Source: Enterococcus sp. CSURQ0835 (GTDB lineage: Bacteria > Bacillota > Bacilli > Lactobacillales > Enterococcaceae). From it: a DNA stretch of 64,000 nucleotides. Within the stretch, counting starts at the first letter, position 1. Each line of letters begins with the position of its first letter. The notes below the pieces were generated by a model. It made no database searches, was not told where the DNA came from, and was given only the letters and a program-made list of their open reading frames with translations. Location: assembly GCF_902706605.1 (NCBI RefSeq), contig NZ_CACSLH010000005.1, forward strand, positions 51,156-115,155, in the 5' to 3' direction. The position numbers were made by a program, and so were the translations under genes. This document shows, one piece after another, positions 34,733 through 44,043 of the stretch.

Positions 34733-37030
34733 GTGAAAAAAGCAACGTATAATTGGCAAGTAAACCCACAAGAAGTTCCTGCTGACTTCAAAACTGAATT
34801 GAAAAATCAAGGCTATAGTGAAGCCTTTATCCAATTAGTCTGGTCCCGCGGGATTCATGATAGCAAAACGTTACAGCACTTTTTGACGGCTTCCATCGAT
34901 GATCTTCATGATCCTTTTTTGATCCATGATATGGAACGGGCCGTCAATCGAATCCAGCAAGCGATCGTAAATGATGAAATGATTTTAGTTTACGGTGATT
35001 ATGATGCAGATGGGATCACGAGTACGGCGATTTTAGTCGAGACACTTGAGATGTTAGGCGCCAATGTCGGCTATGTGTTGCCGAATCGGTTCATCCATGG
35101 TTACGGGCCCAACCAAGAATTATTCGCGGAAAAAATCGCTGAAGGATACCAATTGATCGTTACCGTAGACAATGGTGTTGCCGGCAATGACGCGATTGCG
35201 TTTGCTAATACACAAGGAGTCGACGTGATCGTCACGGATCATCACGAGTTACCACCGGAGTTACCGGAAGCCTTGGCGATCGTCCATCCGCGTCATCCAG
35301 CGGGTCAGTATCCATTTGGCGAATTAGCAGGTGCGGGGGTTGCGTTCAAAGTAGCCTGTGCCTTATTAGAAGAAGTACCCTTTGAATTATTGGACTTAGC
35401 TTGTTTAGGGACGGTCGCAGATCTAGTGTCCTTGACCGATGAGAATCGAACGATCGTCCAATTGGGATTAGGCGTGATCAAACAAAATCAACGAGTTGGG
35501 TTGAATCAATTACTGGCAGTCAGTGGTGTCGATCTCCAAAAAGTTGATGAAACGGCGATCGGTTTTAGTTTAGCCCCGCGGTTGAATGCGATCGGCCGTT
35601 TAGGGGATCCTAATCCAGCGGTAGAACTGCTGACGACGTTTGACGAAGAACGGGCATTCCAGTTAGCGACTGAGCTCAACACGATCAATGAAGAACGAAA
35701 ACAATTAGTTAAACAGACGACTAAAGAAGCTTTAGCGCTGATCGAACCTGATGCGGCGTTTCAATTGATCGCTAAAGCAGATTGGAATCCTGGCATTTTG
35801 GGGATCGTGGCGGGCAATGTCGTCAAACAAACTGGGCAGCCGGCAGTTGTACTCGCCATCGACTCCACAACGGGCCAAGCAAAAGGTTCCGGTCGTAGTG
35901 TGGAAGGGATCAATTTGTTTGCTGTTTTAGGCGAGTTTCGCGACCAATTCACCCATTTTGGTGGCCATGCAGCTGCCGTTGGTTTGACGCTACCTGTCGC
36001 CAACTTGGAAACTGTCCAACAGCAGGTCAATACGTATTTACACGAACATCAATTGACGCAATATTCAGGTACGAACCTCATGATCGATGGCAAATTAGCG
36101 CTGAAGGATGCATCGCTAGCGTTAGTGGAAGAGCTGAAACAGTTAGCACCGTTTGGAACAGATAATCCAGCGCCACATTTTTTATTTGAGGCTGCAGAGT
36201 TGACTGAAATGCGAAAACTAGGGGCTGAACAACAACATTTGAAATTTTGTTTAGTCGATGATCAGCACACAAAACTTGATGTAATTGCATTTAATTTTGG
36301 TGAAGTAGCTGAAGAACTCCAGCAAACGGACACGCAGTTTGTCGGGGATCTAGATATCAATGAATGGAACGGTCATCGGAAAGTCCAATTACAGTTGATC
36401 GATTTCAAGGTCGAAGGCTTACAAGTCATTGATCGGCGAGCAAAATATAGTTGGCAGCAAGCACTTGAAGCGGGAAAGACCGTCTATTTGGCTTTTGATC
36501 CCGCCAGCAAAAAAATCTTGCCACCAGAAAAACGCGCCGCGGTAGTTACGTACGATAATACGCCGGAATTAATCGAAGAACTCGTGGACTGCGAACAATT
36601 AGTCGTCTTAGATTGTCCAGCTGAACGTGCAGTTTTAAAAGAACTTGTTTCGACTAGCTCCTTGAAACGAATTTATTTGTTCCTTTACAGTCGAGAAGAA
36701 GCTTATTTGAATGGGATGGCTAGTCAGCAACAATTCGCTGCACTGTACAAATTTTTCCAAAAATATCCGCGGGTCGATGTTCGTTATAAGCTGAAAAATA
36801 TTTCGAATTTTTTAAGAATCTCAGAAAATCTGCTGGTCTTCATGATTCACGTGTTTTCTGATTTGAAATTTGTTACAATAGAGGACGGCGTTTTACAATT
36901 AGTAGAGCAACCCGCCAATCGTTCAATCGAAGAAAGTCACGTCTATCAAAAACGATTGCACCAAATCGAAAGTGAAAAATTTTTACTTTTGAGTGATATC
37001 AAAACAATAAGAAACTGGTTGAAGGACTAG
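34733..37030 (+). CDS. recJ: Single-stranded-DNA exonuclease RecJ
   Basis: RecJ degrades single strands 5' to 3' in recombinational and mismatch repair. The 765-residue protein has the DHH motifs LVYGDYDADGITST (about residues 83-96) and VTDHHELP (about 165-172), the DHHA1 region with FGGHAAAVGLTL (about 405), an OB-fold, and the longer C-terminal domain found in Firmicutes. The start is GTG with TTAGGAG seven bases upstream. It is cotranscribed with apt, which begins 12 bases after its stop, a conserved Gram-positive pair. Confidence 0.96.
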   Translation: MKKATYNWQVNPQEVPADFKTELKNQGYSEAFIQLVWSRGIHDSKTLQHFLTASIDDLHDPFLIHDMERAVNRIQQAIVNDEMILVYGDYDADGITSTAILVETLEMLGANVGYVLPNRFIHGYGPNQELFAEKIAEGYQLIVTVDNGVAGNDAIAFANTQGVDVIVTDHHELPPELPEALAIVHPRHPAGQYPFGELAGAGVAFKVACALLEEVPFELLDLACLGTVADLVSLTDENRTIVQLGLGVIKQNQRVGLNQLLAVSGVDLQKVDETAIGFSLAPRLNAIGRLGDPNPAVELLTTFDEERAFQLATELNTINEERKQLVKQTTKEALALIEPDAAFQLIAKADWNPGILGIVAGNVVKQTGQPAVVLAIDSTTGQAKGSGRSVEGINLFAVLGEFRDQFTHFGGHAAAVGLTLPVANLETVQQQVNTYLHEHQLTQYSGTNLMIDGKLALKDASLALVEELKQLAPFGTDNPAPHFLFEAAELTEMRKLGAEQQHLKFCLVDDQHTKLDVIAFNFGEVAEELQQTDTQFVGDLDINEWNGHRKVQLQLIDFKVEGLQVIDRRAKYSWQQALEAGKTVYLAFDPASKKILPPEKRAAVVTYDNTPELIEELVDCEQLVVLDCPAERAVLKELVSTSSLKRIYLFLYSREEAYLNGMASQQQFAALYKFFQKYPRVDVRYKLKNISNFLRISENLLVFMIHVFSDLKFVTIEDGVLQLVEQPANRSIEESHVYQKRLHQIESEKFLLLSDIKTIRNWLKD

Positions 37031-37042
37031 GAGGATTTTGAA

Positions 37043-37555
37043 ATGGATTTAAAAGATTATGTAGCAAGTATTCCAGATTACCCTAAAAAAGGGATCGTGT
37101 TCCGCGATATCTCGCCTTTAATGGCAGACGGCGAAGCTTACCGAGAAGCGACAAAGCAGATCGTGGACTATGCCAAAGAAAGACAGATCGATATGATCGT
37201 AGGACCAGAAGCACGCGGTTTTATCGTTGGGTGTCCAGTCGCCTTTGAACTAGGGATCGGATTTGCACCAGTCAGAAAACCAGGAAAATTACCTCGGGAA
37301 ACGATCGAAGTCGAATATGACAAAGAGTACGGGACAGATGTGCTGACTTTACACAAAGACGCCATCAAACCTGGCCAACGTGTCTTAGTGATCGATGATC
37401 TGTTAGCAACTGGTGGAACAGTGAAAGCTACGATCGACTTAGTAGAAAAACTAGGTGGTGTCGTCGTGGGCTGTGCCTTTTTGATCGAATTAGATGAATT
37501 ACACGGGCGCGATAAGATCAAAGGTTACGATATTTTGACGTTGATGGATTATTAA
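37043..37555 (+). CDS. apt: Adenine phosphoribosyltransferase
   Basis: Apt salvages adenine to AMP using PRPP. The 170-residue enzyme has the PRPP-binding motif [16 protein letters not shown] (about residues 113-128), plus [14 protein letters not shown] residues ([13 protein letters not shown], about 52-64) and [10 protein letters not shown] for adenine binding. Length is typical. AGGAGG lies eight bases before the ATG. It is the second gene after recJ and ends at a bidirectional terminator. Confidence 0.97.
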   Translation: MDLKDYVASIPDYPKKGIVFRDISPLMADGEAYREATKQIVDYAKERQIDMIVGPEARGFIVGCPVAFELGIGFAPVRKPGKLPRETIEVEYDKEYGTDVLTLHKDAIKPGQRVLVIDDLLATGGTVKATIDLVEKLGGVVVGCAFLIELDELHGRDKIKGYDILTLMDY

Positions 37556-37590
37556 AAAAGGAAGTTGCGATTTTCGCAACTTCCTTTTTT
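37554..37590. terminator. Bidirectional terminator after apt
   Basis: AAAAAAGGAAGTTGCGA pairs with its complement TCGCAACTTCCTTTTTT around a tiny TTT loop. It also covers the end of the convergent small gene. Confidence 0.92.
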
Positions 37591-37846
37591 AATGGTGAGA
37601 ATCGATCTGTTCGATGTAGTGATAATCCTCAAAATAATATTCATCTGTGGTCTGTGATTCAGCACTGTCTTTTTGAGTGAGCTTTGACCGGTGTTCCTGA
37701 TCATACTTTCGTTCATCCCACAGCATGAACCAAACAATGAACAGTCCCGAAAAGAAAATGATCGTGACAACTGAACCTAGCTGGCCGATCAAAGTTCCTA
37801 GCAACAAAAAAACAATGACTAAACCAAATCTTTTGACTGCTTTCAT
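37589..37846 (-). CDS. Small membrane protein, hypothetical
   Basis: An 85-residue protein with two adjacent hydrophobic segments (about 7-25 and 27-42: FGLVIVFLLLGTLIGQLGSV, FFSGLFIVWFML) and an acidic, Tyr/His-rich soluble tail (EYYFEDYHYIEQIDSHH). I do not recognise a family. GGAGAGAG lies five bases before the ATG on the minus strand. It is 28 bases downstream of lexA on the same strand and could be cotranscribed, which would place it in the SOS regulon. That is inference. Confidence 0.75.
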   Translation of the reverse strand: MKAVKRFGLVIVFLLLGTLIGQLGSVVTIIFFSGLFIVWFMLWDERKYDQEHRSKLTQKDSAESQTTDEYYFEDYHYIEQIDSHH

Positions 37847-37874
37847 AACTCTCTCCTATAACAAGCCTTGTGCT

Positions 37875-38498
37875 TTAATAAATATGATTGCGATAAAGTC
37901 CAATCACTTTACCTAAGATCGTGATATCACTTAAAATGATCGGCGCTAATTGATCGTTTTCTGGCTGTAGACGAATGTGATCGGCTTCTTTGTAAAATCG
38001 TTTGCACGTCGCTTCATTTTCATCAGTCATCGCGATAATGATCTCGCCATTTATGGCACTAGATTGTTTGCGAACGATAACGTGATCGCCATCATAGATC
38101 CCGGCATTGATCATACTTTCACCGCGAATCGTCAACATGAACAAACTACCTTCTTCACTAGCTAGATCAGGCGGTAGTGGGAAAAAGTCGGCTGCTTCTT
38201 CAACCGCTAAAATCGGTTCGCCCGCTGTCACGACGCCTAACATCGGAATGATCTGCGGGGTCACGCCGATCTTTTCTAGGCCCAGCGCAGTCAATTCGAT
38301 CGCCCGCGGTTTCGTTGGGTCACGCTGGATCAACCCTTTTTTTTCTAAGCGTGCTAAATGCCCATGCACGGTTGAAGTGGAAGATAAACTGACCGCTTTG
38401 CCGATCTCGCGAACTGTCGGCGGATAGCCCTTTGCTTCGACGCGTTCATGGATAAAACGCAAAACTTCTAATTGTTTGGTTTCTGTTTTCTTGGCCAA
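37875..38498 (-). CDS. lexA: SOS repressor LexA
   Basis: LexA represses DNA-damage genes and cleaves itself when RecA is activated. The 207-residue protein has an N-terminal winged helix ([20 protein letters not shown], about residues 12-31), the Ala-Gly cleavage site in VVTAGEPI, the catalytic Ser in RGESMINAG, and Lys in ATCKRFYKE. The best start is TTG at 38498, with AAGAAGGTG upstream, giving the usual [14 protein letters not shown] opening. A LexA box overlaps its -35 element, so it is autoregulated. The DUF896 gene is divergent. Confidence 0.95.
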   Translation of the reverse strand: MAKKTETKQLEVLRFIHERVEAKGYPPTVREIGKAVSLSSTSTVHGHLARLEKKGLIQRDPTKPRAIELTALGLEKIGVTPQIIPMLGVVTAGEPILAVEEAADFFPLPPDLASEEGSLFMLTIRGESMINAGIYDGDHVIVRKQSSAINGEIIIAMTDENEATCKRFYKEADHIRLQPENDQLAPIILSDITILGKVIGLYRNHIY

Positions 38499-38523
38499 AT
38501 CTTGCACCTTCTTTCTTTTTTTC

Positions 38524-38563
38524 AGTGTAGCATAACCCAAAATATAATTCAAACGTTTGTTCG
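38524..38563 (-). promoter_or_regulatory. lexA promoter with overlapping LexA (SOS) box
   Basis: On the minus strand, TTGAAT (complement of 38547-38552), 17 bases, TACACT preceded by TGC (complement of 38524-38529). CGAACAAACGTTTG (complement of 38550-38563) matches the Gram-positive LexA consensus CGAAC-N4-GTTYC at all but the last base and overlaps the -35 box. Confidence 0.88.
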
Positions 38564-38628
38564 CCTATTTTTCTTTTCTTTTTTTTAGACGGTTGTTGTA
38601 TAATGAGAAACGGAAGCGAGGTGTTCAG

Positions 38629-38871
38629 ATGATCTCAGATGAAAAAATCGCGCGGATCAATCAACTAGCAAAAAAGAAAAAGACAGACGGATTGACCCCC
38701 GAAGAAGTTAAAGAACAAAAACATTTGCGGGAAGAATATTTAGCTGAATTCCGAACAGGGATGCGGCATCACATCGAAGGCATGAAAATCGTAGATCCAG
38801 CTGGCAAAGATGTCACGCCAGAAAAATTGAAGCAGATCCAAAAAGAAAAAGGACTGCACCACCGCAAGTAA
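38629..38871 (+). CDS. DUF896-family protein (YnzC-like)
   Basis: An 80-residue basic, helical protein ([20 protein letters not shown], then [18 protein letters not shown]), matching the DUF896/YnzC family. Family members are small helical-hairpin proteins of unknown function, linked in Bacillus to the SOS gene cluster yneA-yneB-ynzC. Here the gene is directly divergent from lexA with no yneA or yneB. GAGGTG lies five bases before the ATG. The TATAAT at 38599-38604 probably belongs to its promoter, about 36 bases from the LexA box. Confidence 0.9.
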   Translation: MISDEKIARINQLAKKKKTDGLTPEEVKEQKHLREEYLAEFRTGMRHHIEGMKIVDPAGKDVTPEKLKQIQKEKGLHHRK

Positions 38872-38941
38872 CGGAGTAAAAGAGCGCAGACTTGAAAAAT
38901 TTCGGCGCACTACCGCTATTTTCGACTAGCGGTTCTTCTGA

Positions 38942-38970
38942 TTGCATTGCATTATAAAATCGGTTACAAT
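38942..38970 (+). promoter_or_regulatory. Promoter of tkt
   Basis: TTGCAT (38942-38947), 17 bases, TACAAT (38965-38970). A short ACCGCTA/TAGCGGT hairpin at 38912-38933 lies just upstream and may end the DUF896 transcript. Confidence 0.75.
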
Positions 38971-39017
38971 CATTTTAGTAATAAAAGTATTTGTCACCAA
39001 AAAGGAGGATCTTTATT

Positions 39018-41012
39018 TTGTTCGATAAAACTGATCAATTAGGCGTGAATACCATTCGTACATTAAGTATCGAGGCGATCCAAAAAGCGAAGTCCGGTCA
39101 TCCTGGTCTGCCGATGGGGGCTGCTCCAATGGCGTATGCTTTATGGACGAAACATTTAAATATCAATCCTGCGACTTCATTGAACTGGCCAAATCGCGAC
39201 CGTTTCATCTTATCTGCTGGTCACGGTTCAGCGATGCTTTATAGTTTGTTACACTTAGCCGGGTACAAAGTTTCAATTGAAGACCTAAAAAATTTCCGCC
39301 AATGGGATAGCTTGACTCCAGGGCATCCAGAATATCATCATACCGATGGCGTGGAAGCAACGACGGGGCCATTAGGTCAAGGGGTTTCCATGGCAGTCGG
39401 AATGGCGATGGCAGAAGCTCATCTAGCTGCGACGTATAACCGTGATAGTTTCAATGTGATGGATCATTATACGTATTCGATCGTGGGCGATGGGGACTTG
39501 ATGGAAGGTGTCTCACAAGAAGCTAGCTCGTTAGCCGGTCATTTAAAATTAGGGAAATTGATCGTTTTATATGATTCAAATGAAATCTCATTGGATGGTC
39601 CAACCTCTAAAGCTTTTACTGAAAATGTCGGTGCCCGCTATGAAGCTTATGGTTGGCAACATATTTTAGTCAAAGACGGCAACGACTTAGAAGCGATTAG
39701 TGAAGCAATCGAAAAAGCGAAAGCTGAAACTGAAAAACCAACGTTAATCGAAGTGAAAACAGTGATCGGGTATGGTGCGCCGAACGAAGGGACCCATAAA
39801 GTTCACGGTTCACCGATCGGAGCTGAAGGGATCAAAGCTGCGAAAGCTGTTTACGGTTGGGAATATCCTGATTTTACCGTACCAGCTGAAGTAGCAGAAC
39901 GCTTTAAAGCTGCAATCCAAGATAAAGGGGCGCAAAGTGAAGCTGCGTGGAATGAGATGTTCAAAAACTACGCGCATGATTACCCAGAATTAGCCGAACA
40001 ATTTAAAACTGCCTTTGCCGCTAAATTACCAGCGGATTGGGATAAAGCTTTACCTGTTTATGAAGAAGGTACTGCCCAAGCTAGCCGTGTTTCTAGTAAA
40101 GAAGCGATCCAAGCAATCGCAAAAGCAGTCCCTAACTTCTGGGGAGGCTCAGCTGATTTATCTGGTTCTAATAACACGACGATTGCCGATGAAAAAGAAT
40201 TCCAGCCTGGTTCGTATGAAGGCCGTAATATTTGGTTTGGTGTCCGAGAATTTGCGATGGCTGCTGCCATGAATGGGATCCAATTACATGGCGGGACTCG
40301 CGTGTACGGCGGGACATTCTTTGTCTTTACCGATTACTTACGGCCAGCGATCCGCTTGTCTTCACTCCAAGGTGTACCTGTGACCTATGTCTTGACGCAT
40401 GACTCGGTAGCTGTTGGGGAAGATGGCCCGACCCATGAACCAGTTGAGCAATTGGCAAGTGTCCGCTCGATGGTAAATGTTCAAGTGATCCGGCCAGCTG
40501 ACGGGAATGAAACGACAGCTGCTTGGAAAGTTGCGATGGAAACAAATGATAAGCCAACGCTTTTAGTTTTATCAAGACAAAACTTACCTGTTTTACCAGG
40601 TAGCAAAGACAACGCCCAAGCCGGTGTTGAAAAAGGTGGCTATGTGATCTCGAAAGCCCAAACAGATACTCCAGCTGGGATTTTGATCGCAACTGGTTCC
40701 GAGGTCAACTTAGCAGTCGAAGCACAAAAAGTTTTACGCGAACAAGGTCAAGATGTTTCGGTCGTCTCGCTACCAAGCTTTGATCGGTTTGAAGCGCAAT
40801 CAACCGAATATAAAGAAAGCGTCTTACCAAAAGCCGTAACGAAACGTTTGGGGATCGAAGCTGCTAGTTCATTTGGCTGGGAACGCTATCTTGGTGATCA
40901 CGGTAAAATGATCAGTATCGATCATTATGGCGCTTCAGCACCAGGAGACTTAGTCTTAGAAAAATTTGGTTTTACGGTCGACAACGTGGTCGATACATTC
41001 AAACAAATCTAG
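39018..41012 (+). CDS. tkt: Transketolase
   Basis: Transketolase moves two-carbon units between pentose-phosphate sugars using thiamine diphosphate. The 664-residue enzyme has [15 protein letters not shown] near the start, the ThDP motif [20 protein letters not shown] (about residues 154-173), the catalytic-Glu region [11 protein letters not shown], and [18 protein letters not shown] (about 466-483). The start is TTG at 39018 (then TTC GAT AAA), with AAAGGAGG nine bases upstream. The longer frame from 38991 has no ribosome binding site. It is monocistronic with its own promoter and terminator. Confidence 0.97.
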   Translation: MFDKTDQLGVNTIRTLSIEAIQKAKSGHPGLPMGAAPMAYALWTKHLNINPATSLNWPNRDRFILSAGHGSAMLYSLLHLAGYKVSIEDLKNFRQWDSLTPGHPEYHHTDGVEATTGPLGQGVSMAVGMAMAEAHLAATYNRDSFNVMDHYTYSIVGDGDLMEGVSQEASSLAGHLKLGKLIVLYDSNEISLDGPTSKAFTENVGARYEAYGWQHILVKDGNDLEAISEAIEKAKAETEKPTLIEVKTVIGYGAPNEGTHKVHGSPIGAEGIKAAKAVYGWEYPDFTVPAEVAERFKAAIQDKGAQSEAAWNEMFKNYAHDYPELAEQFKTAFAAKLPADWDKALPVYEEGTAQASRVSSKEAIQAIAKAVPNFWGGSADLSGSNNTTIADEKEFQPGSYEGRNIWFGVREFAMAAAMNGIQLHGGTRVYGGTFFVFTDYLRPAIRLSSLQGVPVTYVLTHDSVAVGEDGPTHEPVEQLASVRSMVNVQVIRPADGNETTAAWKVAMETNDKPTLLVLSRQNLPVLPGSKDNAQAGVEKGGYVISKAQTDTPAGILIATGSEVNLAVEAQKVLREQGQDVSVVSLPSFDRFEAQSTEYKESVLPKAVTKRLGIEAASSFGWERYLGDHGKMISIDHYGASAPGDLVLEKFGFTVDNVVDTFKQI

Positions 41013-41016
41013 TGCA

Positions 41017-41050
41017 AAAACTAGCTGGTTGACTGCCAGCTAGTTTTTTT
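41017..41050 (+). terminator. Terminator of tkt
   Basis: Stem AAAACTAGCTGG (41017-41028) / CCAGCTAGTTTT (41036-41047) with seven Ts. Confidence 0.93.
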
Positions 41051-41202
41051 ATTTTGTTTTAGAAGAACGATTTTTGTTTTCAGAAAAGCTTGCTTCTCGT
41101 TTTATTGATTGTTTCAATAACGAATGTCTCAGAAGTTTATTTTTGAAAACTGTAACTTATATTTCATTTTAATTGCAATGATATGAAGCTTCTGTGATTC
41201 CA

Positions 41203-41231
41203 TTGTTTTGCGGTTTGTTTTTCCGTATACT
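41203..41231 (+). promoter_or_regulatory. Promoter of the GH73-LysM gene
   Basis: TTGTTT (41203-41208), 17 bases, TATACT (41226-41231). The 41051-41200 stretch upstream is AT-rich. I see no further element in it except a lone TGTAAC half-site. Confidence 0.7.
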
Positions 41232-41287
41232 CATTTCCTGTAAGCAAGAAATAAATTTTCATTAGAAAAAATTGTTGGAGGAATAAG

Positions 41288-42097
41288 ATGAATCAGGAGA
41301 AGACACGAAGCGCGAAACATTTGGTTAAACAAACGAAAAAAGAGATGCTGATCAAAGCACTTCCTTTATTAGTATTAGGTTTTATCATCACACCAGCAGT
41401 CGGGTTATTAGAAACGGCGCAAGTCGCACAAGTTGAAGCGCAGGCGGCTGAAGTTGCTCCAGATCGGCAAGCGTTGATCGAGCAATTTGGAACTTCTGCT
41501 CAAAAAGCAGCAGCTGATAAAGATCTCTACGCTTCGGTGATGGTAGCCCAAGCGTTATTAGAAACAGGTTTCGGTTCTTCTGGTTTATCACAAGCTCCTT
41601 ATTATAATTTATTCGGGGTCAAAGAATACGGGAATGATCCCGCCGTTCAAATGGCAACGAAAGAATACTTGAACGGACAATGGACGACTGAAAATGCGTC
41701 ATTTGCTGCGTATAACAGTTATGAAGAATCATTTGCTGACCATGCGGATCTTTTACACACTGAAGCTTATAAAACGTCATGGAAAAGCCAAGCAGCTGAT
41801 TATCAAACGGCTGCTAACGCATTAACTGGACATTATGCAACTGACCCTGACTATGGGACGAAATTGATCTCAATGATCGAAACATATGACCTAGCACGTT
41901 TTGATAATGCACCCGCGGCAACTGCTCCTGCACCCGCACAGCCTGCTAAAGTTGAAGCACCTGCGACTTACACCGTGAAAACAGGTGACACGTTAAGTCA
42001 GATCGCCAAAGAAAAGAATCTTTCGGTCGAACAATTGATCGAAAAAAATCAATTGAGTGATCACGTGATTTTTGCAGGTCAAACGCTCAACTTCTAA
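41288..42097 (+). CDS. GH73 glucosaminidase with C-terminal LysM
   Basis: A 269-residue secreted peptidoglycan hydrolase. A basic N-terminus and hydrophobic segment (LPLLVLGFIITPAVGLL) end at a likely cleavage near VEAQAAE (about residue 53). The GH73 domain (about 60-205) has the catalytic Glu in AQALLETGFGSSGL and YYNLFGVKEYG. An Ala/Pro linker follows, then one LysM (TYTVKTGDTLSQIAKEKNLS, about 223-269) for wall binding. GGAGGAA precedes the ATG. It is a paralogue of the membrane-anchored enzyme at 24870-25484. The large cysK hairpin begins 22 bases after its stop. Confidence 0.93.
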   Translation: MNQEKTRSAKHLVKQTKKEMLIKALPLLVLGFIITPAVGLLETAQVAQVEAQAAEVAPDRQALIEQFGTSAQKAAADKDLYASVMVAQALLETGFGSSGLSQAPYYNLFGVKEYGNDPAVQMATKEYLNGQWTTENASFAAYNSYEESFADHADLLHTEAYKTSWKSQAADYQTAANALTGHYATDPDYGTKLISMIETYDLARFDNAPAATAPAPAQPAKVEAPATYTVKTGDTLSQIAKEKNLSVEQLIEKNQLSDHVIFAGQTLNF

Positions 42098-42119
42098 TTG
42101 AATAAGTCGAAATCCTCGC

Positions 42120-42184
42120 TTGACCACGATTATTCCGCTATCATAGTTGAAAAGAACTATCATAGGAGGAATGATCGTGGTCAA
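42120..42184 (+). promoter_or_regulatory. Long hairpin covering the cysK ribosome binding site and start
   Basis: Arm 42120-42148 pairs with 42155-42184. There are 17 continuous pairs at the base, including TTGACCACGAT with ATCGTGGTCAA, then two shorter helices split by a small internal loop and a C-C mismatch, and a 6-base loop (GAAAAG). The right arm contains AGGAGG (42164-42169) and the GTG start (42177-42179). An ATTTTT tract follows. CTATCATAG also occurs as a direct repeat (42138-42146 and 42157-42165). Confidence 0.85.
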
Positions 42185-43094
42185 AATTTTTGATTCTATT
42201 ACAGAAACGATCGGTAACACACCGATCATCAAACTCAATCGCCTAGCTAAAGATGGGGCTGAGGTGTTTGTTAAAGTCGAGTCTTTCAACCCAGGTGGAA
42301 GTGTGAAAGATCGGATCGCCTTGAGTATGATCGAAGCAGCAGAAGCCGCGGGCACGTTAAAAGCTGGTGGTACGATCGTCGAACCGACTTCAGGTAATAC
42401 CGGTGTCGGACTTTCGATGATCGGGGCAGCAAAGGGCTATCACGTCGTCATCGTGATGCCTGATACGATGAGTATCGAACGCCAAAAGTTGATGAGCGCT
42501 TATGGGGCAGAATTAGTGTTAACGCCTGGAGCTGATGGCATGAAAGGTGCAATCGCAAAAGCCGAAGAACTAGCAGAAAAAAATGGCTGGTTCTTACCGG
42601 AACAATTTGATAACCCAGCCAATCCCAAAGTCCATGAAGAAGTCACTGCAAAAGAGATCACAGATGCATTTGGGAAAAATGGGTTGAGTGCGTTTGTCGC
42701 CGGCGTAGGAACGGGTGGCACGATCACAGGTGTCGGTAAAGAACTAAAACGAGTGTATCCGGTGATCAAAGTCTATGCGGTCGAACCAAAAGAATCAGCG
42801 GTTTTAGAAGGAGAAGCGAGTGGTCCCCATAAAATCCAAGGTATCGGAGCAGGCTTTGTGCCAAAAGTTTTAGATACCAGTGTATATGATCAAGTCATCC
42901 CGATCACTGGTGAAACTGCAATGAAAACCGCCCGCCAAAGTGCTAAACAAGAGGGGCTTTTAGTCGGGATCTCATCTGGGGCTGCGATCGCGGCAGCGTT
43001 GCAAGTTGCTAAAGAATTGACTCCGCAAGATAAAGTGCTTGTGATTTTACCAGATAATGGTGAACGCTATTTGTCGACTGAATTATTCAAGTAA
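42177..43094 (+). CDS. cysK: Cysteine synthase (O-acetylserine sulfhydrylase)
   Basis: CysK makes cysteine from O-acetylserine and sulfide. The 305-residue PLP enzyme has [16 protein letters not shown] at the start, the Schiff-base Lys in [11 protein letters not shown] (about residue 42), TSGNTG (about 69-74), [14 protein letters not shown] (about 176) and GISSGAA near the C-terminus. Two starts are possible: ATG at 42171, one base from AGGAGG, or GTG at 42177, seven bases away. GTG is preferred and gives the usual [10 protein letters not shown] opening. Both start and Shine-Dalgarno lie in the right arm of a long hairpin, which predicts translational or antitermination-like control. Confidence 0.96.
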   Translation: MVKIFDSITETIGNTPIIKLNRLAKDGAEVFVKVESFNPGGSVKDRIALSMIEAAEAAGTLKAGGTIVEPTSGNTGVGLSMIGAAKGYHVVIVMPDTMSIERQKLMSAYGAELVLTPGADGMKGAIAKAEELAEKNGWFLPEQFDNPANPKVHEEVTAKEITDAFGKNGLSAFVAGVGTGGTITGVGKELKRVYPVIKVYAVEPKESAVLEGEASGPHKIQGIGAGFVPKVLDTSVYDQVIPITGETAMKTARQSAKQEGLLVGISSGAAIAAALQVAKELTPQDKVLVILPDNGERYLSTELFK

Positions 43095-43201
43095 AGCTTA
43101 ATTTTTCACGGTGCAGTCGCTGGGTTGTGAATGAACGCTAGCTTTTCTTAACAAAGAATAGTATCATTTAATAAAAGTTATAAATAAGAGAGGTTACGAT
43201 C

Positions 43202-43642
43202 ATGGGAAATAGCGCAGTTGAGCATGCGGTAGAAAATTTAAAGCAAGCTAAAGTCCGGATCACACCACAACGTTATGCGATCTTGGAATATTTGATTGAA
43301 CACCATAGTCATCCGACTGCTGATGAGATTTTCAAAGCGTTGGAAGAACGTTTTCCTAACATGAGTGTGGCTACGGTCTATAATAACCTGCGACGCTTTG
43401 TGGAGATCGGTTTAGTTCAAGAGATGAGTTACGGTGATGCAGCGAGCCACTTTGATTACAGCAGCCACAAACATTATCATGCGATCTGTACGAACTGTGG
43501 CAAGATCGAGGACTTTTTTTATCCTGGATTAGAAGATGTCGAGATGGCTTCTAGCCAATTGACCGGTTATCAGATCACGGAACACCGACTAGAAGTTTAC
43601 GGCCTGTGTCCAGACTGTCAAGCGCTTTTAGGCGATCACTAA
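43202..43642 (+). CDS. perR: Peroxide-responsive Fur-family repressor PerR
   Basis: PerR senses hydrogen peroxide through iron-catalysed histidine oxidation and represses stress genes. The 146-residue protein has the DNA-binding half (KVRITPQRYAILEYLIEHHS), the HPTADEIF and SVATVYNNLR helices, the metal ligands in HFDYSSHKHYHAICTNCGKI (about residues 84-103), and a second Cys pair CPDC (structural zinc). The TGYQITEHRLEVYG end resembles PerR more than Fur or Zur. AGAGGT precedes the ATG by about six bases. No clear Per box was found upstream. It ends in a terminator that includes the stop codon. Confidence 0.9.
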   Translation: MGNSAVEHAVENLKQAKVRITPQRYAILEYLIEHHSHPTADEIFKALEERFPNMSVATVYNNLRRFVEIGLVQEMSYGDAASHFDYSSHKHYHAICTNCGKIEDFFYPGLEDVEMASSQLTGYQITEHRLEVYGLCPDCQALLGDH

Positions 43643-43660
43643 ATGTGGTCGTCTTTTTTT
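43631..43660 (+). terminator. Terminator of perR
   Basis: GGCGATCAC (43631-43639) pairs with GTGGTCGTC (43645-43653) using two G-U pairs. Loop TAAAT holds most of the stop codon. Seven Ts follow. Confidence 0.85.
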
Positions 43661-44043
43661 ATAGTTTGTTGAGTAATTCAATATAGTTTGAAAAGTTTAA
43701 AGTGAATTTAGACGCAAATTGAATGCGATCCATTAAGTTGATTAGAAAATTAAAGTTGAACAAATATTTTTGTTTTGTCCTAAGTTTGTCATTTTCAAGA
43801 TAACAGAAAGGACTCAAAAAAGTCGCTGAAATGTATGGTTGATCACAAATTTTTGGTGTGAACATTTTGTACAAACTAATGGGCAAAAGTGTTTTTTCTT
43901 AAGTCTATACCTGTGATTTACTAAATTTAAAATTAAATAACGATAATAGAAAAATCGTTTTCATTGGCTCTTTTTTGACGCTGTGATATAGTAAACATGG
44001 TTGAAAAAGAACTAAACAAAATTGTTAATAGGAGTGGTCAATT
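43661..44043 (+). promoter_or_regulatory. AT-rich intergenic region with the ald promoter
   Basis: About 380 bases without a convincing gene. At the right end TTGGCT (43964-43969), 17 bases and TATAGT (43987-43992) preceded by TGA form a good extended promoter. The region from 43661 to 43960 is very AT-rich and holds only an unlikely minus-strand frame (TTG start, no ribosome binding site, low-complexity residues). Confidence 0.65.

Noticed and set aside
41150..41180. TGTAAC near 41151 as a WalR box before the GH73-LysM gene
   Set aside because: Only one half-site. The second direct repeat at five bases is missing.
43659..43886. 75-codon minus-strand frame between perR and ald
   Set aside because: TTG start without a ribosome binding site, biased AT-driven residue composition, and it overlaps the perR terminator and lies in an AT-rich promoter region.
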